This document shows positions 31,904 through 40,024 of a stretch of 64,000 nucleotides of DNA, in pieces (positions within the stretch are counted from its first letter, which is position 1; each line of letters starts with the position of its first letter). The position numbers and the translations under genes are program-made. The stretch comes from JBCCJA01 sp039045975 (lineage in GTDB: Bacteria; Planctomycetota; Planctomycetia; Planctomycetales; Planctomycetaceae), in the NCBI GenBank assembly GCA_039045975.1, contig JBCCJA010000002.1:81292-145291 (forward strand), written 5' to 3'. A model generated the notes under the pieces. That model worked only from the letters and a program-made list of their open reading frames with translations, was not told the origin of the DNA and searched no databases.

Positions 31904-32011
31904 ACGCGTGTGTGGGGGTTCGCGACGGGCGGACCGGAGTGCGACGGCCGCCCGAGGGATTTCCAAATATGGGCGATGACCCGCCCCGACGCGAGCGGGC
32001 GGGCCGCCCCG

Positions 32012-32521
32012 TCAGCGGCCGCGGTCGACCCGGGCGACTTCGTGGAGCGTCGCCTCGCCGGTCGCGGTCTCGAACGTCGCGACCGTCGCGACGCCGGAGA
32101 CCCAGCCGCACAGCTCGCCCGGGTTGACGACCGGCCTTCCGGCCTTGTCGACGCCGATCTTCGGCCGGTGGGTGTGCGACACGACCGACCAGTCGTGATC
32201 TCCGTCGGCCCCGCCGGCGAGGTCGTCCGCGGCGTGTGCCAGCAGCAGCCGGCTGCCGTCCGCGAAGCGGTGTCCGAAGGGCGGGCGGCCGACCGTGCCC
32301 AGGATCCGCATCCCGCCGACGATGCCGGCCTCGTTCCCTTCGTTGTCGCCGAAGCAGGCGACCATCCGGCAGTTCAGGCCACGCCACGCCGGCAGGACGA
32401 TCGGCGAGACGAAATCGCCCGCGAAAACGACCGCGTCGCAGCCGAAGGCATTAAACCGCTCGACGGCCCGCCGCACCATCGCGACGTGGTCGTGCGCGTC
32501 GGCGGCGACCCCGATAAGCAT
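32012..32521 (-). CDS. YfcE/MJ0936-type metallophosphoesterase
   Basis: A 169-residue calcineurin-like phosphoesterase of the small YfcE/MJ0936 group. Metal-ligand motifs are present in order: GVAADAHDH (D-x-H), VFAGDFVS (GD), CFGDNEGN (the GNN/GNCD box in the form GDNEG), LLLAHA (H) and SHTHRPKI (GH-x-H box with Ser for Gly), ending in VVNPGELCG. Family members hydrolyse phosphodiesters or small phosphoesters. It lies 108 bp downstream of the GT-C-like gene's divergent start region and upstream of the ATP-grasp gene on the same strand, with no specific link. Confidence 0.88.
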   Translation of the reverse strand: MLIGVAADAHDHVAMVRRAVERFNAFGCDAVVFAGDFVSPIVLPAWRGLNCRMVACFGDNEGNEAGIVGGMRILGTVGRPPFGHRFADGSRLLLAHAADDLAGGADGDHDWSVVSHTHRPKIGVDKAGRPVVNPGELCGWVSGVATVATFETATGEATLHEVARVDRGR

Positions 32522-32577
32522 GTGTTGATGAGTTCGTGTAGGCTGACGCGTCCCGCCTCGGCATCCTACCCGCCGTC

Positions 32578-33888
32578 ATGTCCGAATCATCACGCTCCCG
32601 CCCGGCCGACGGGGACAAGACCTGCGGCCTGGTCATCCTGATCGGCCTCGCGTCGGTGCTCGCGCACGCCTGGCTGGTCTTCACCGCGGTGCCGTTGCGG
32701 AGCGCGAACGACCGCTCCCGCTGGTGCACCGTCTGGTCGCTCGCCGAACGCGGCACGTTCGTCATCGACGAACTGCAGGAGGAACGGCGATGGCGGACCA
32801 TCGATCGGCTCAATCACGAGGGGCATTGGTACTCGACGAAGCCGCCGCTGTTCCCGGCCGCCGTCGCCGGGGTTTACGCGGCGATGAAGGGCCCCTGCGG
32901 GCTCGATCTGCGAGACGATCCGGTCGCCGCGACACGGGCGGTCCTGGCGGTCGTCAATCTGTTGCCGTGGGCCGTCGCGGCCGCGGTTTGGACCCGACTG
33001 TTGCTGACGCGGGTCGATGACGGGTTGTCGCGTCTGGTTCTGGCGGTCCTGTTCGGATTCGGCACCCTGCTCATGCCGTTTTGCGGGGTCCTGAACAACC
33101 ACTTCCCCGCGGCGGCGGCGGTGACGTGTTCGCTGCCCTTTTTGCTGCGGTTGCTGGAGAAACGAGACGCCGTCTGGACCGCCGCCGGTGCCGCTTTCTT
33201 CGCCTCCGCGGCGGCCGTCAACGAATTGCCGGCGTTGGCGTACGTCGGGCTCGTCGGCCTGGCCGCGTTGAGGGCCGGCGTCCGGCCCGCGGCCGCGGCC
33301 GTCGCCGCCACGCTGCCGTTACTGTTGGCTTACGTCGTCGCGACTTACGTCCAGACCGGCGGGTTCAAGCCGTTCTACGCCTATTACGGCACGGAGAAGT
33401 ATCTCGTCGGGCCCGACGGCGAGCCGACCTACTGGGCGCGGCCCCGTGGGGTCGACGGGGCCGAGGTCTCGACGCCGGAGTACATCTTCCACTGCCTCGT
33501 CGGCCATCACGGCCTGTTCGTGATGACGCCCTTCTGGCTGCTGACGGCGGCGGCGTGGTGCGGAGTCGGCCGCCGTTCGGGTAGCCCGCCCCGACTGTTC
33601 GTCGCCGGCACCCTGGTGCTGACGGCGACGGTGCTCGGCTTCTATTGGACGCGGTTCGAGAACTACAACTACGGCGGCGTGAGCGTCGCGTTGAGGTGGG
33701 TCTTGTGGCTCGTGCCGCTGTGGGCTTGGACGAGTGCCGGCGTCGTGGGACGGCTGCAGCGGGTCGCTTCCGGGCGGCTGGTCGTGTGGCTGTTGCTGAC
33801 GCTGTCGCTGGCAAACGCGTGGTGGGCGGCGCCGAACCCTTGGCGACATCCGTGGGTCTACGCGTGGGTGAGCGGGTCGCCGCGTTGA
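32578..33888 (+). CDS. Polytopic membrane protein, GT-C/glycosyltransferase-like
   Basis: A 436-residue integral membrane protein with about ten hydrophobic segments (for example GLVILIGLASVLAHAWLVF at 17-35 and VVWLLLTLSLANAWWA near the end). Between the first two segments lies a charged loop with NDRSRWCTVWSLAERGTF and HWYSTKPPLFP. This arrangement, with acidic and aromatic residues in the first periplasmic loop, resembles GT-C-type transferases (GT39/GT83-like), and KPP(L/F)FP is often seen in them. It could transfer a lipid-linked sugar to a protein or glycan on the outer face of the membrane. Assignment is by topology and short motifs only. It is followed 53 bp later by tRNA-Lys. Confidence 0.65.
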   Translation: MSESSRSRPADGDKTCGLVILIGLASVLAHAWLVFTAVPLRSANDRSRWCTVWSLAERGTFVIDELQEERRWRTIDRLNHEGHWYSTKPPLFPAAVAGVYAAMKGPCGLDLRDDPVAATRAVLAVVNLLPWAVAAAVWTRLLLTRVDDGLSRLVLAVLFGFGTLLMPFCGVLNNHFPAAAAVTCSLPFLLRLLEKRDAVWTAAGAAFFASAAAVNELPALAYVGLVGLAALRAGVRPAAAAVAATLPLLLAYVVATYVQTGGFKPFYAYYGTEKYLVGPDGEPTYWARPRGVDGAEVSTPEYIFHCLVGHHGLFVMTPFWLLTAAAWCGVGRRSGSPPRLFVAGTLVLTATVLGFYWTRFENYNYGGVSVALRWVLWLVPLWAWTSAGVVGRLQRVASGRLVVWLLLTLSLANAWWAAPNPWRHPWVYAWVSGSPR

Positions 33889-33941
33889 CGCATTCGACCG
33901 GTCTCACAACACTTCCCCACCTCGCCGCCGACGCGGCGGGC

Positions 33942-34014
<73 letters not shown>

Positions 34015-34015
34015 A

Positions 34016-34047
34016 TCGTCGACAACGCGATATGGCGTTGCCGACGA
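34016..34047. terminator. Hairpin after tRNA-Lys
   Basis: Thirteen-base arms (34016-34028 and 34035-34047) pair with one mismatch around a 6-nt loop, starting 2 nt after the tRNA. It lies between the tRNA and the convergent DUF2062 gene (stop at 34060), so it may terminate both directions. No T-tract is present. Confidence 0.6.
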
Positions 34048-34059
34048 GTGGCACGGCGG

Positions 34060-34686
34060 TCAGTCGCCCGCGACGGAGACCGTCTTCTGGGCCGGCTCGC
34101 TCTCCGCCGGCCCGTTCTCATCAGCGGTCGCCGCGAGTCGGCGTTTCGTCCGTCGCACGTAAGACCGCATCGCGTACCAAACGACCGGGTACGTGACGAC
34201 GGCACAAACGATCGCGACGATCGCCGACCCGAGTACGAGCGGCCAGCCGATCTTCACGAACAACGCGATCAACGGCCCGAACCAGCCGGCCGCGTCGGGA
34301 TTACCGGGACGAAACACGTCCCGGAGGATGTCGCTGAACTCGGCGAACGTCATGCCCCGGCCGAGGAACCAGACGCCGATGCAGTAGTTGAACCAGAAAA
34401 TCGGCAGTGTCGTGACCGGATTTGATACATAGACCGCGATCAGGCCGACTTTGCAGTTGAAGTGGAACAGCGGCTTCACCGCGTACCAGATCGCCCCGAC
34501 AAGGATCATCTGGATGCCGACGGTCGGCGTCATGCCGACGAACATTCCGATCGCGGCGCCGAGCGCGATCGCGTGCGGCGTGTCGTGCAGGCTCGTGACG
34601 TAATGCCACAGCGCCCGCGGGTGGGCCCACCAGCGGACGCTCCTGACGAGCGTCCGATCGGCATTCGGGCCGTCGGCGTCGGTCAT
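34060..34686 (-). CDS. DUF2062 membrane protein
   Basis: A 208-residue protein of the DUF2062 family. The family block is clear: HDTPHAIALGAAIGMFVGMTPTVGIQMILVGAIWYAVKPLFHFNCKVGLIAVYVSNPVTTLPIFWFNYCIGVWF, with the typical GxxIGxFxGxxPxxGxQ and VSNPxTxxPxF motifs and two or three hydrophobic segments, then another at VLGSAIVAIVCAVVTYPVVWYAM. Members are inner-membrane proteins of unknown function, sometimes fused to glycosyltransferases. A polar tail follows. It is divergent from the FGE-like gene over 174 bp and convergent with tRNA-Lys. Confidence 0.87.
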   Translation of the reverse strand: MTDADGPNADRTLVRSVRWWAHPRALWHYVTSLHDTPHAIALGAAIGMFVGMTPTVGIQMILVGAIWYAVKPLFHFNCKVGLIAVYVSNPVTTLPIFWFNYCIGVWFLGRGMTFAEFSDILRDVFRPGNPDAAGWFGPLIALFVKIGWPLVLGSAIVAIVCAVVTYPVVWYAMRSYVRRTKRRLAATADENGPAESEPAQKTVSVAGD

Positions 34687-34860
34687 CGGCTGGGGCGTCC
34701 TGCGGAGCCGCGTCCGGGAGGCGGCGTGGTGGGACGCGGGGGCGGCTGTCGTCCCCGCGTATTTCTGTGCGAGTACTGCTCTGCGGAGTATGTTCTAACG
34801 TCGGGAAGTGGGTCGAGCGATGTGTCGCCGGTCACACACTACGTTTTCGCGGAGCGGTCC

Positions 34861-36138
34861 TTGCGAACTATAGCTCAACATCGGCGGCCGACCTCATGGG
34901 GCGGTCGCCCGTTGTGTGTGGCGGCCGCGGTTTCTGCCGTCTGTTCGGGGTTGGTCTGCGGTTGTGACGGGGCGGGCGCGCCGGTGGCGTTAGCACCCGA
35001 AAAATCGGCCGCAGAGGGCGTCACTTCCCCGGACGAAACGGCCGTTTCCGGCGACAAAGAAGTCGTTGCCGTCAGCGACCCGGGTTCCGTCGAAACCCCG
35101 GTCGGCATGGTGTGGGTGCCGGGAGGGACTTTCGCGATGGGGGCGGGTGAGGACGTCCCGCGGGCGACCGCGCCGGGTCAGGAGGGCGCGATGCCCGACG
35201 AGCGGCCGGCCCACGACGTGACGCTCGACGGCTTCTGGATCGACGCGACCGAAGTCACCAACCGCGAGTTCCTGCGGTTCGCCGACGCGACCGGCTACCA
35301 AACCGTCGCCGAGCGCACACCGACGCGGGACGACTTCGCCGGCCTGCCGGGGGCGGAATTGATCCCAGATGAAGCACTCGTGGCCGGTTCGGTCTGCTTC
35401 AACCCGGAGTTCGACCCCGCGACGATCGACCGCTCGAACCCGCTGTGGACCTACGCGGTGTGGGAATACGTTAAGGACGCGAACTGGCGGCAGCCGGGCG
35501 GCCCCGGGACGTCGATCGACGACAAGCTCGACCATCCGGTCGTCCACGTCGCGTACGAAGACGCCGTCGCCTACTGCGAGTGGGCCGGCAAGCGGCTGCC
35601 GACCGAGGCCGAGTGGGAGTACGCCGCCCGCGGCGGGCTCACCGGCGTCGATTACCCCTGGGGCGCGGAGCGGAACCCCGACGGCGAATGGCTGAACAAC
35701 ATCTGGCAGGGCGAGTTCCCGACGAAGCTCGAGACCGAAGACGGTCACGACACGACCGCGCCGGTCGCGTCGTTCCCGCCGAACGCCTTCGGCCTGCACG
35801 ACATGTCGGGCAACGTCTGGGAGTGGTGCCACGACTGGTATCGGCCCGACTACTACGCCAACAGCCCCGTAAAGAACCCGTTCGGGCCGGCTTCGAGCTA
35901 TGACCCGCAGGAGCCCGGCATCCCGAAACGGGTGCAGCGGGGCGGGTCGTTCATGTGCAGCGACGACTACTGCCGCGGCTATCGCGTGACCGCCCGCATG
36001 AAGGGCGACCCGATGACCGGCTCGTTCCACTGCGGCTTCCGCACGGTCGTGCCGGTCGGCAGGTTCGAGACGTATCGCGACGCCCCGGGATTCAAGCCGC
36101 CCGCGGTCGCCGCGGGCAGCTCCGTCGAAGCGAATTGA
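34861..36138 (+). CDS. Exported formylglycine-generating enzyme (FGE) homologue
   Basis: An SUMF1/FGE-fold protein of 425 residues if it starts at TTG 34861 (GGAG about 8 nt upstream). That start gives basic residues, a hydrophobic stretch and VCGC as a possible lipobox, so it is probably a lipoprotein. Domain blocks are VWVPGGTFAMG, DGFWIDATEVTNREFLRF, CEWAGKRLPTEAEWEYAARGG, YPWG, GLHDMSGNVWEWCHDWY and QRGGSFMCSDDYCRGYR. Cys366 and Cys371 keep the five-residue spacing of the catalytic pair of true FGEs (Cys336/341 in human), which many FGE-domain proteins lack. FGE oxidises a Cys of nascent sulfatases to formylglycine. The neighbour, convergent with 21 bp between, is a CSPTR sulfatase. The exact start codon is uncertain. 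Confidence 0.85.
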   Translation: MRTIAQHRRPTSWGGRPLCVAAAVSAVCSGLVCGCDGAGAPVALAPEKSAAEGVTSPDETAVSGDKEVVAVSDPGSVETPVGMVWVPGGTFAMGAGEDVPRATAPGQEGAMPDERPAHDVTLDGFWIDATEVTNREFLRFADATGYQTVAERTPTRDDFAGLPGAELIPDEALVAGSVCFNPEFDPATIDRSNPLWTYAVWEYVKDANWRQPGGPGTSIDDKLDHPVVHVAYEDAVAYCEWAGKRLPTEAEWEYAARGGLTGVDYPWGAERNPDGEWLNNIWQGEFPTKLETEDGHDTTAPVASFPPNAFGLHDMSGNVWEWCHDWYRPDYYANSPVKNPFGPASSYDPQEPGIPKRVQRGGSFMCSDDYCRGYRVTARMKGDPMTGSFHCGFRTVVPVGRFETYRDAPGFKPPAVAAGSSVEAN

Positions 36139-36159
36139 CCGCCGCGGACCGCCGACGCG

Positions 36160-37578
36160 TCACGACTCGCGTCGTCGCTTCTTTTTCGCGGCGGCTTTCG
36201 CCCGTCGTTTGCCCTGACGCTCGAACGCCCGCAGTTCGGTTTCGATGCCTTCGTCGCCCTGGCGGCGCATCCACCCTTCGAGTTCCGAACGCAGTTCGGA
36301 AATCGTGTCAGCGTACGCCGGGTCGTCGGCGATGTTGTTAAGCGAGTAAGGGTCGGCCTCGACGTCGTACAGCTCCCATTCCGGGCGACGGCGGTGCCGT
36401 TCGACGACGAATTTCGCGTGTTCGTCGCCGGCCGCGGCGGCCTCTTCCCAGCTGAGGAAGTAGCCGCTCGTCACCATCGCGTTGCTGAATTCCGCGTCGT
36501 GATTGAGGTTCCAGACGAGCCGGTACCGGTCGGAGCGTACGGTCCGCACCGCGTAAGCGTCCGAGCCGTTGTGAATACCCCGGGTCGTTTGCAGACCGAA
36601 CGTCAAGTCGCGGTGCGACGTTGCCGACCCGCTCAACACGCCGAGGAAGCTGCGGCCGTCGATCTCGGGCGGGGCCTTGCCGCCGGCCGCCTCGACGATC
36701 GTCGGCACGATGTCGATGTAGCCGACCATCGCGTCGGTCCGCGTCCCGGCGGCGATCCGCCCGGGCCAGCGTACGATCAGGCCCGACTGCAGGCTGTTGT
36801 CGTAGCAGAACCATTTCGCCGCGGTGAACCCGTCACCCTGCTCCGACAGCACGATCACGAGCGTGTCGTCGGCGAGGCCGTGCCGGTCGAGCAGATCGAG
36901 GATCTGCCCGACCTGGCCGTCGAAGTAAGTGATCTCGGCGAGATACTTCGAGTAGATGTGCCGCAGCAGTGGCGTGTCGGCGAGGTGCGGCGGCACGGTC
37001 AGTGAGGAGGGCGGGTAGGCCGACGGATCGCCTTTATCCCAGGGCCCGTGAGGTTCGTTCGACATCGCGAACAGGCAGAACGGTTTCTCGCCGGCGGCCC
37101 GCCCGGCGAAGAGTTTGTCGATCTCCGCCATGTCGGGGTTGTTGCCCGCGCCGTTGCCGCCGGTCGCGGTATCCCAGGCGAAGACCTGCGGCGGACTGAC
37201 GTGGCTCTTGCCGGACAGGTGCACCGTGTAGTCGAGGTCGTGCAGGTACTGCACGACGCACTTCACGTCGGGATAGACCCGCGTGTGGTTCGGGTAAGCC
37301 CCGCTGCGGACGGGCTCCAGACCGGTGTAGAGGGCGTGCCGCGTCGGCGAGCACATCGGGGCCGACTGGAAGCACCGCTCGAACAGCATCCCCTCGGCGG
37401 CGAGCCGGTCGAGGTTCGGCGTCGCGGCCTGCCCCCCGTAAGTGCCGAGGTCGCGGAAGGTGCAGTCGTCGGCCATGACGACGACGACATTGGGGCGTCC
37501 GTCGGCGGCGCCGGCCGCGGCCGAGAAACCGGCCAGATGCAGAAAGGCGGTTGCGAGAAATAAACGACGGAATGACAT
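36160..37578 (-). CDS. Exported type I sulfatase
   Basis: A 472-residue arylsulfatase-superfamily enzyme that removes sulfate esters, probably from sulfated polysaccharides. It has a signal peptide (RRLFLATAFLHLAGFSAAAGA), the N-terminal metal motif RPNVVVVMADDCTFRDLGTYGG and the formylglycine signature CSPTR with Cys76 (in SAPMCSPTRHALYTG). KSHVSP and LSEQGDGF-type blocks supply further active-site residues. The C-terminus is an unusually Lys/Arg-rich tail (GKRRAKAAAKKKRRRES), possibly for binding acidic polymers or surfaces. Substrate cannot be told. Its tail-to-tail neighbour encodes an FGE homologue able in principle to activate it. Confidence 0.92.
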   Translation of the reverse strand: MSFRRLFLATAFLHLAGFSAAAGAADGRPNVVVVMADDCTFRDLGTYGGQAATPNLDRLAAEGMLFERCFQSAPMCSPTRHALYTGLEPVRSGAYPNHTRVYPDVKCVVQYLHDLDYTVHLSGKSHVSPPQVFAWDTATGGNGAGNNPDMAEIDKLFAGRAAGEKPFCLFAMSNEPHGPWDKGDPSAYPPSSLTVPPHLADTPLLRHIYSKYLAEITYFDGQVGQILDLLDRHGLADDTLVIVLSEQGDGFTAAKWFCYDNSLQSGLIVRWPGRIAAGTRTDAMVGYIDIVPTIVEAAGGKAPPEIDGRSFLGVLSGSATSHRDLTFGLQTTRGIHNGSDAYAVRTVRSDRYRLVWNLNHDAEFSNAMVTSGYFLSWEEAAAAGDEHAKFVVERHRRRPEWELYDVEADPYSLNNIADDPAYADTISELRSELEGWMRRQGDEGIETELRAFERQGKRRAKAAAKKKRRRES

Positions 37579-37644
37579 CGGCAGGCGGCTCTCGGGGTCA
37601 CACGGATAAGCGACCGCCGAAGCGTAAGTCCCGCCGCGACCGAT

Positions 37645-39144
37645 TCAAAGGACCGGCAGCAGCTCCGCGTGCCGCGTCGCGTGCGTGACGACAGAACCGA
37701 GCAGCGTCGTCGGCGTCGCGTCGTCGACCGAGATCGTCACGAACGAACCCGCCAGCCGCGGACGGCCGTCGAACACCACGAGGCGGTCGCACCGCGTGCG
37801 GCCCTCGAGCTGCGTCACGTCGGAGCCTTCGGGCCGTTCACGGTCGGCATCGCGGTCGAGCTCTTTCTTCGTCGCCCGGCTGAGGCCGTCGACCATCACG
37901 TCGATCTTCCGGCCGATGAAGGCCGCGTTGTCCTCGGCGGCGATCTGGTTCGTCAGGTCGAGCAGTTCGTTATTCCGACGCTTCTTGACGTCGTTCGGGA
38001 CATCGTCGGCGAGGCGTTCGAACGCCTTCGTGCCGGGCCGCGGGCTGTATTTGAAGATGAAGCTGTTCTTGAAGCGGAACTCGCGGGTGACGTCGAGGCA
38101 TTTCTCGAACGCCTCTTCCGTCTCGCCCGGGTGGCCGACGATGAAGTCGGACGAGACCGAACAGCCGGGCACGATCTCGCGGACGCGGTGCATCATCTCG
38201 CGGTATTGCGCGACGGTGTAGCCCCGCTTCATGAGCTTCAGCACGCCGTCGTCGCCGTGCTGCAGCGGCACATGCAGATAGTGCGAGCACTTCCGCAGGT
38301 CGCGGATCGCCTCCAGCAGGTCGTTGCCCATGTCACGCGGGTAGTTCGTGACGAAGCGGATCCGCTCGATGCCAGGCGTGTCGTGGATCAGTTCCAAGAG
38401 GTCGGCCAGGCGATACAGCCGGCCGTCCTCAGTATGCTTGTAAGAGTTGACCGTCTGCCCGAGCAGCGTGATTTCTTTGACGCCCTGGTCGGCGAGGGTG
38501 CGGACCTCCGACGCGATCAGGCTCGGGGCCCGCGACTGCTCCGGGCCCCGCGTCGCGGGGACGACGCAGTACGTACAGAACTTGTCGCAGCCGATCATGA
38601 TCCGCACGAACGCCTGGTGCGGCGTGGGCCGCATCTGTGGCTCGCGGAGCGGGTCGTACGACTCGAAGCTGCCGGCGACGAGTTCCCGTTTTCCGTCCTT
38701 GCGGCCGAGGCTGAGGGCCCGCTGGCGGCGACGCGTGGAGCGGGCGTTGTCGATCAGGTCGGGGATCGCCTTCAACTGCCCCGTCCCGGCGATCAGATCG
38801 ACGTGCGGGGCGCGGCGGAAGATCTTGTCCTGGTCCTTCTGGGCCATGCAGCCCATGACGCCGATCACGAGGTCGGGCCGGCTGCCCCGGGCGAACTTCA
38901 GCCGCCCGAGCATCGAGTAAATCTTCTGCTCGGCGTTCTCGCGGACGCTGCAGGTGTTGAACAGCAGCGTGTCGGCTTCGTCGGGCGAGTCGGTCAGCTC
39001 GTAGCCCCGTTTCCGCAACGCCCCGACGACGAGCTCGCTGTCGAGCACGTTCATCTGACAGCCGACCGTCTCCACGAACAGACGCCCGTTGTGGGCCGGG
39101 GCCTCGGCCTGCGTCGGCGGCGGGGGTGAGAGGAGTTCGTTCAT
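37645..39144 (-). CDS. miaB: tRNA-2-methylthio-N6-dimethylallyladenosine synthase MiaB
   Basis: A radical-SAM methylthiotransferase acting on i6A37 of tRNA. The 499-residue product has the UPF0004 domain with three Fe-S cysteines (VETVGCQMNVLDSE, LLFNTCSVRENAE, GVMGCMAQ), the radical-SAM core CDKFCTYCVVPATRGPEQSR and a C-terminal TRAM domain ending in GSFVTISVDDATPTTLLGSVV. ATG 39144 is where homology begins; the frame is open further upstream. TRAM carries an insertion rich in Asp/Arg/Glu (KKELDRDADRERPEGSD). It follows the small membrane protein by 16 bp, so efp, the small gene and miaB probably form one operon. Confidence 0.94.
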   Translation of the reverse strand: MNELLSPPPPTQAEAPAHNGRLFVETVGCQMNVLDSELVVGALRKRGYELTDSPDEADTLLFNTCSVRENAEQKIYSMLGRLKFARGSRPDLVIGVMGCMAQKDQDKIFRRAPHVDLIAGTGQLKAIPDLIDNARSTRRRQRALSLGRKDGKRELVAGSFESYDPLREPQMRPTPHQAFVRIMIGCDKFCTYCVVPATRGPEQSRAPSLIASEVRTLADQGVKEITLLGQTVNSYKHTEDGRLYRLADLLELIHDTPGIERIRFVTNYPRDMGNDLLEAIRDLRKCSHYLHVPLQHGDDGVLKLMKRGYTVAQYREMMHRVREIVPGCSVSSDFIVGHPGETEEAFEKCLDVTREFRFKNSFIFKYSPRPGTKAFERLADDVPNDVKKRRNNELLDLTNQIAAEDNAAFIGRKIDVMVDGLSRATKKELDRDADRERPEGSDVTQLEGRTRCDRLVVFDGRPRLAGSFVTISVDDATPTTLLGSVVTHATRHAELLPVL

Positions 39145-39160
39145 CACTCGGTCGGGGCGG

Positions 39161-39346
39161 TCACGCGGCCTCGGATGTCGCGTCGGCGGCCGGGTCCGCC
39201 GGCTGGCCCGCGGCGAGTCTCGCCATCCGTTCCCGACGCAGCTTTTTGCGGACCGACCGTTCATGCACCTTGGTCAGCCGCAGGAAGGTTCGCACCGCCA
39301 GGAAGGCGGCGAACCCGTAGACGGCGTAGGGCCACCAGTCCGGCAT
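39161..39346 (-). CDS. Small single-TM protein between efp and miaB
   Basis: A 61-residue protein with an N-terminal membrane segment (PDWWPYAVYGFAAFLAVRTFL, residues 2-22), a strongly basic stretch (HERSVRKKLRRERMARLA) and an Ala/Asp tail. Spacing is tight on both sides (26 bp after efp, 16 bp before miaB), which supports a real, cotranscribed gene. The basic segment next to the membrane could bind RNA or ribosomes, or simply set topology. No family is recognised. Confidence 0.62.
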   Translation of the reverse strand: MPDWWPYAVYGFAAFLAVRTFLRLTKVHERSVRKKLRRERMARLAAGQPADPAADATSEAA

Positions 39347-39372
39347 GTCGCTCCTTCGGACGCCGGCCGGGT

Positions 39373-39942
39373 TCAGGCGTTGACCCGTTCGACGTAGTTC
39401 CCTGTCTCCGTTTCGATCTTAATTTTGTCGCCCTCTTTGATGAAGGCGGGAACCTGGACTTCGGCCCCGGTTTCGACCGTCGCGGGCTTCGTGACGTTCG
39501 TCGCCGTGTTCCCGCGGGCGGCCGGTTCCGTGTAGGTGATCTCCATGATGACCTGCTGGGGCGGGGTCATGTCGATGACTTCGCCGTTGTAGAGCAGCAG
39601 GTCGACCTTGTCGGTCTCCCGGAGGAAGTCCATTTTCCCTTCGACGGAATCGGCCGGCAGCGAGTACTGCTCGTAAGTCTTTGAGTCCATGAACACGAAG
39701 CTGTCGCCGTCGCGGTACGAGTACTCGCCGTCGGTCTTCTGGACGTCGGCGGCTTCGAGGCTCTCGCCGCTGCGGTACGTCGGGTTGATGATCGTCCCGG
39801 TCAGCAGGTTGCGGAGCTTCGATTTGTAGAGGGCCTGTCCCTTGCCCGGTTTCACGAAGTTCACTTCGAGGAACTCGTAGGGCTGGTCGTCGATGATGAC
39901 CTTCATGCCCTTACGCCAGTCCCCGCAGTTGACGGCCGCCAT
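39373..39942 (-). CDS. efp: Translation elongation factor P
   Basis: EF-P rescues ribosomes stalled at polyproline stretches. The 189-residue product has the KOW-like N-terminal domain with the loop VKPGKGQALYKSKLRNLLTG, the modified-residue position being Lys34 when ATG 39942 is used, then two OB domains ending in GDKIKIETETGNYVERVNA. A GAGGGA Shine-Dalgarno precedes the ATG; an in-frame start five codons up (39957) is less likely. Lys34 is the beta-lysylation site in EpmAB bacteria. The divergent neighbour is an EpmB homologue, 82 bp away, which suggests lysylation here. No epmA is seen in the window. Confidence 0.96.
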   Translation of the reverse strand: MAAVNCGDWRKGMKVIIDDQPYEFLEVNFVKPGKGQALYKSKLRNLLTGTIINPTYRSGESLEAADVQKTDGEYSYRDGDSFVFMDSKTYEQYSLPADSVEGKMDFLRETDKVDLLLYNGEVIDMTPPQQVIMEITYTEPAARGNTATNVTKPATVETGAEVQVPAFIKEGDKIKIETETGNYVERVNA

Positions 39943-40024
39943 GGTGGTCCCTCGCAACCCGGGTCGATCCGGGCGATCATGCCGCCGCGTGGAGACGCCG
40001 GCGGCCTTTGTTTGAAACGGTCAA

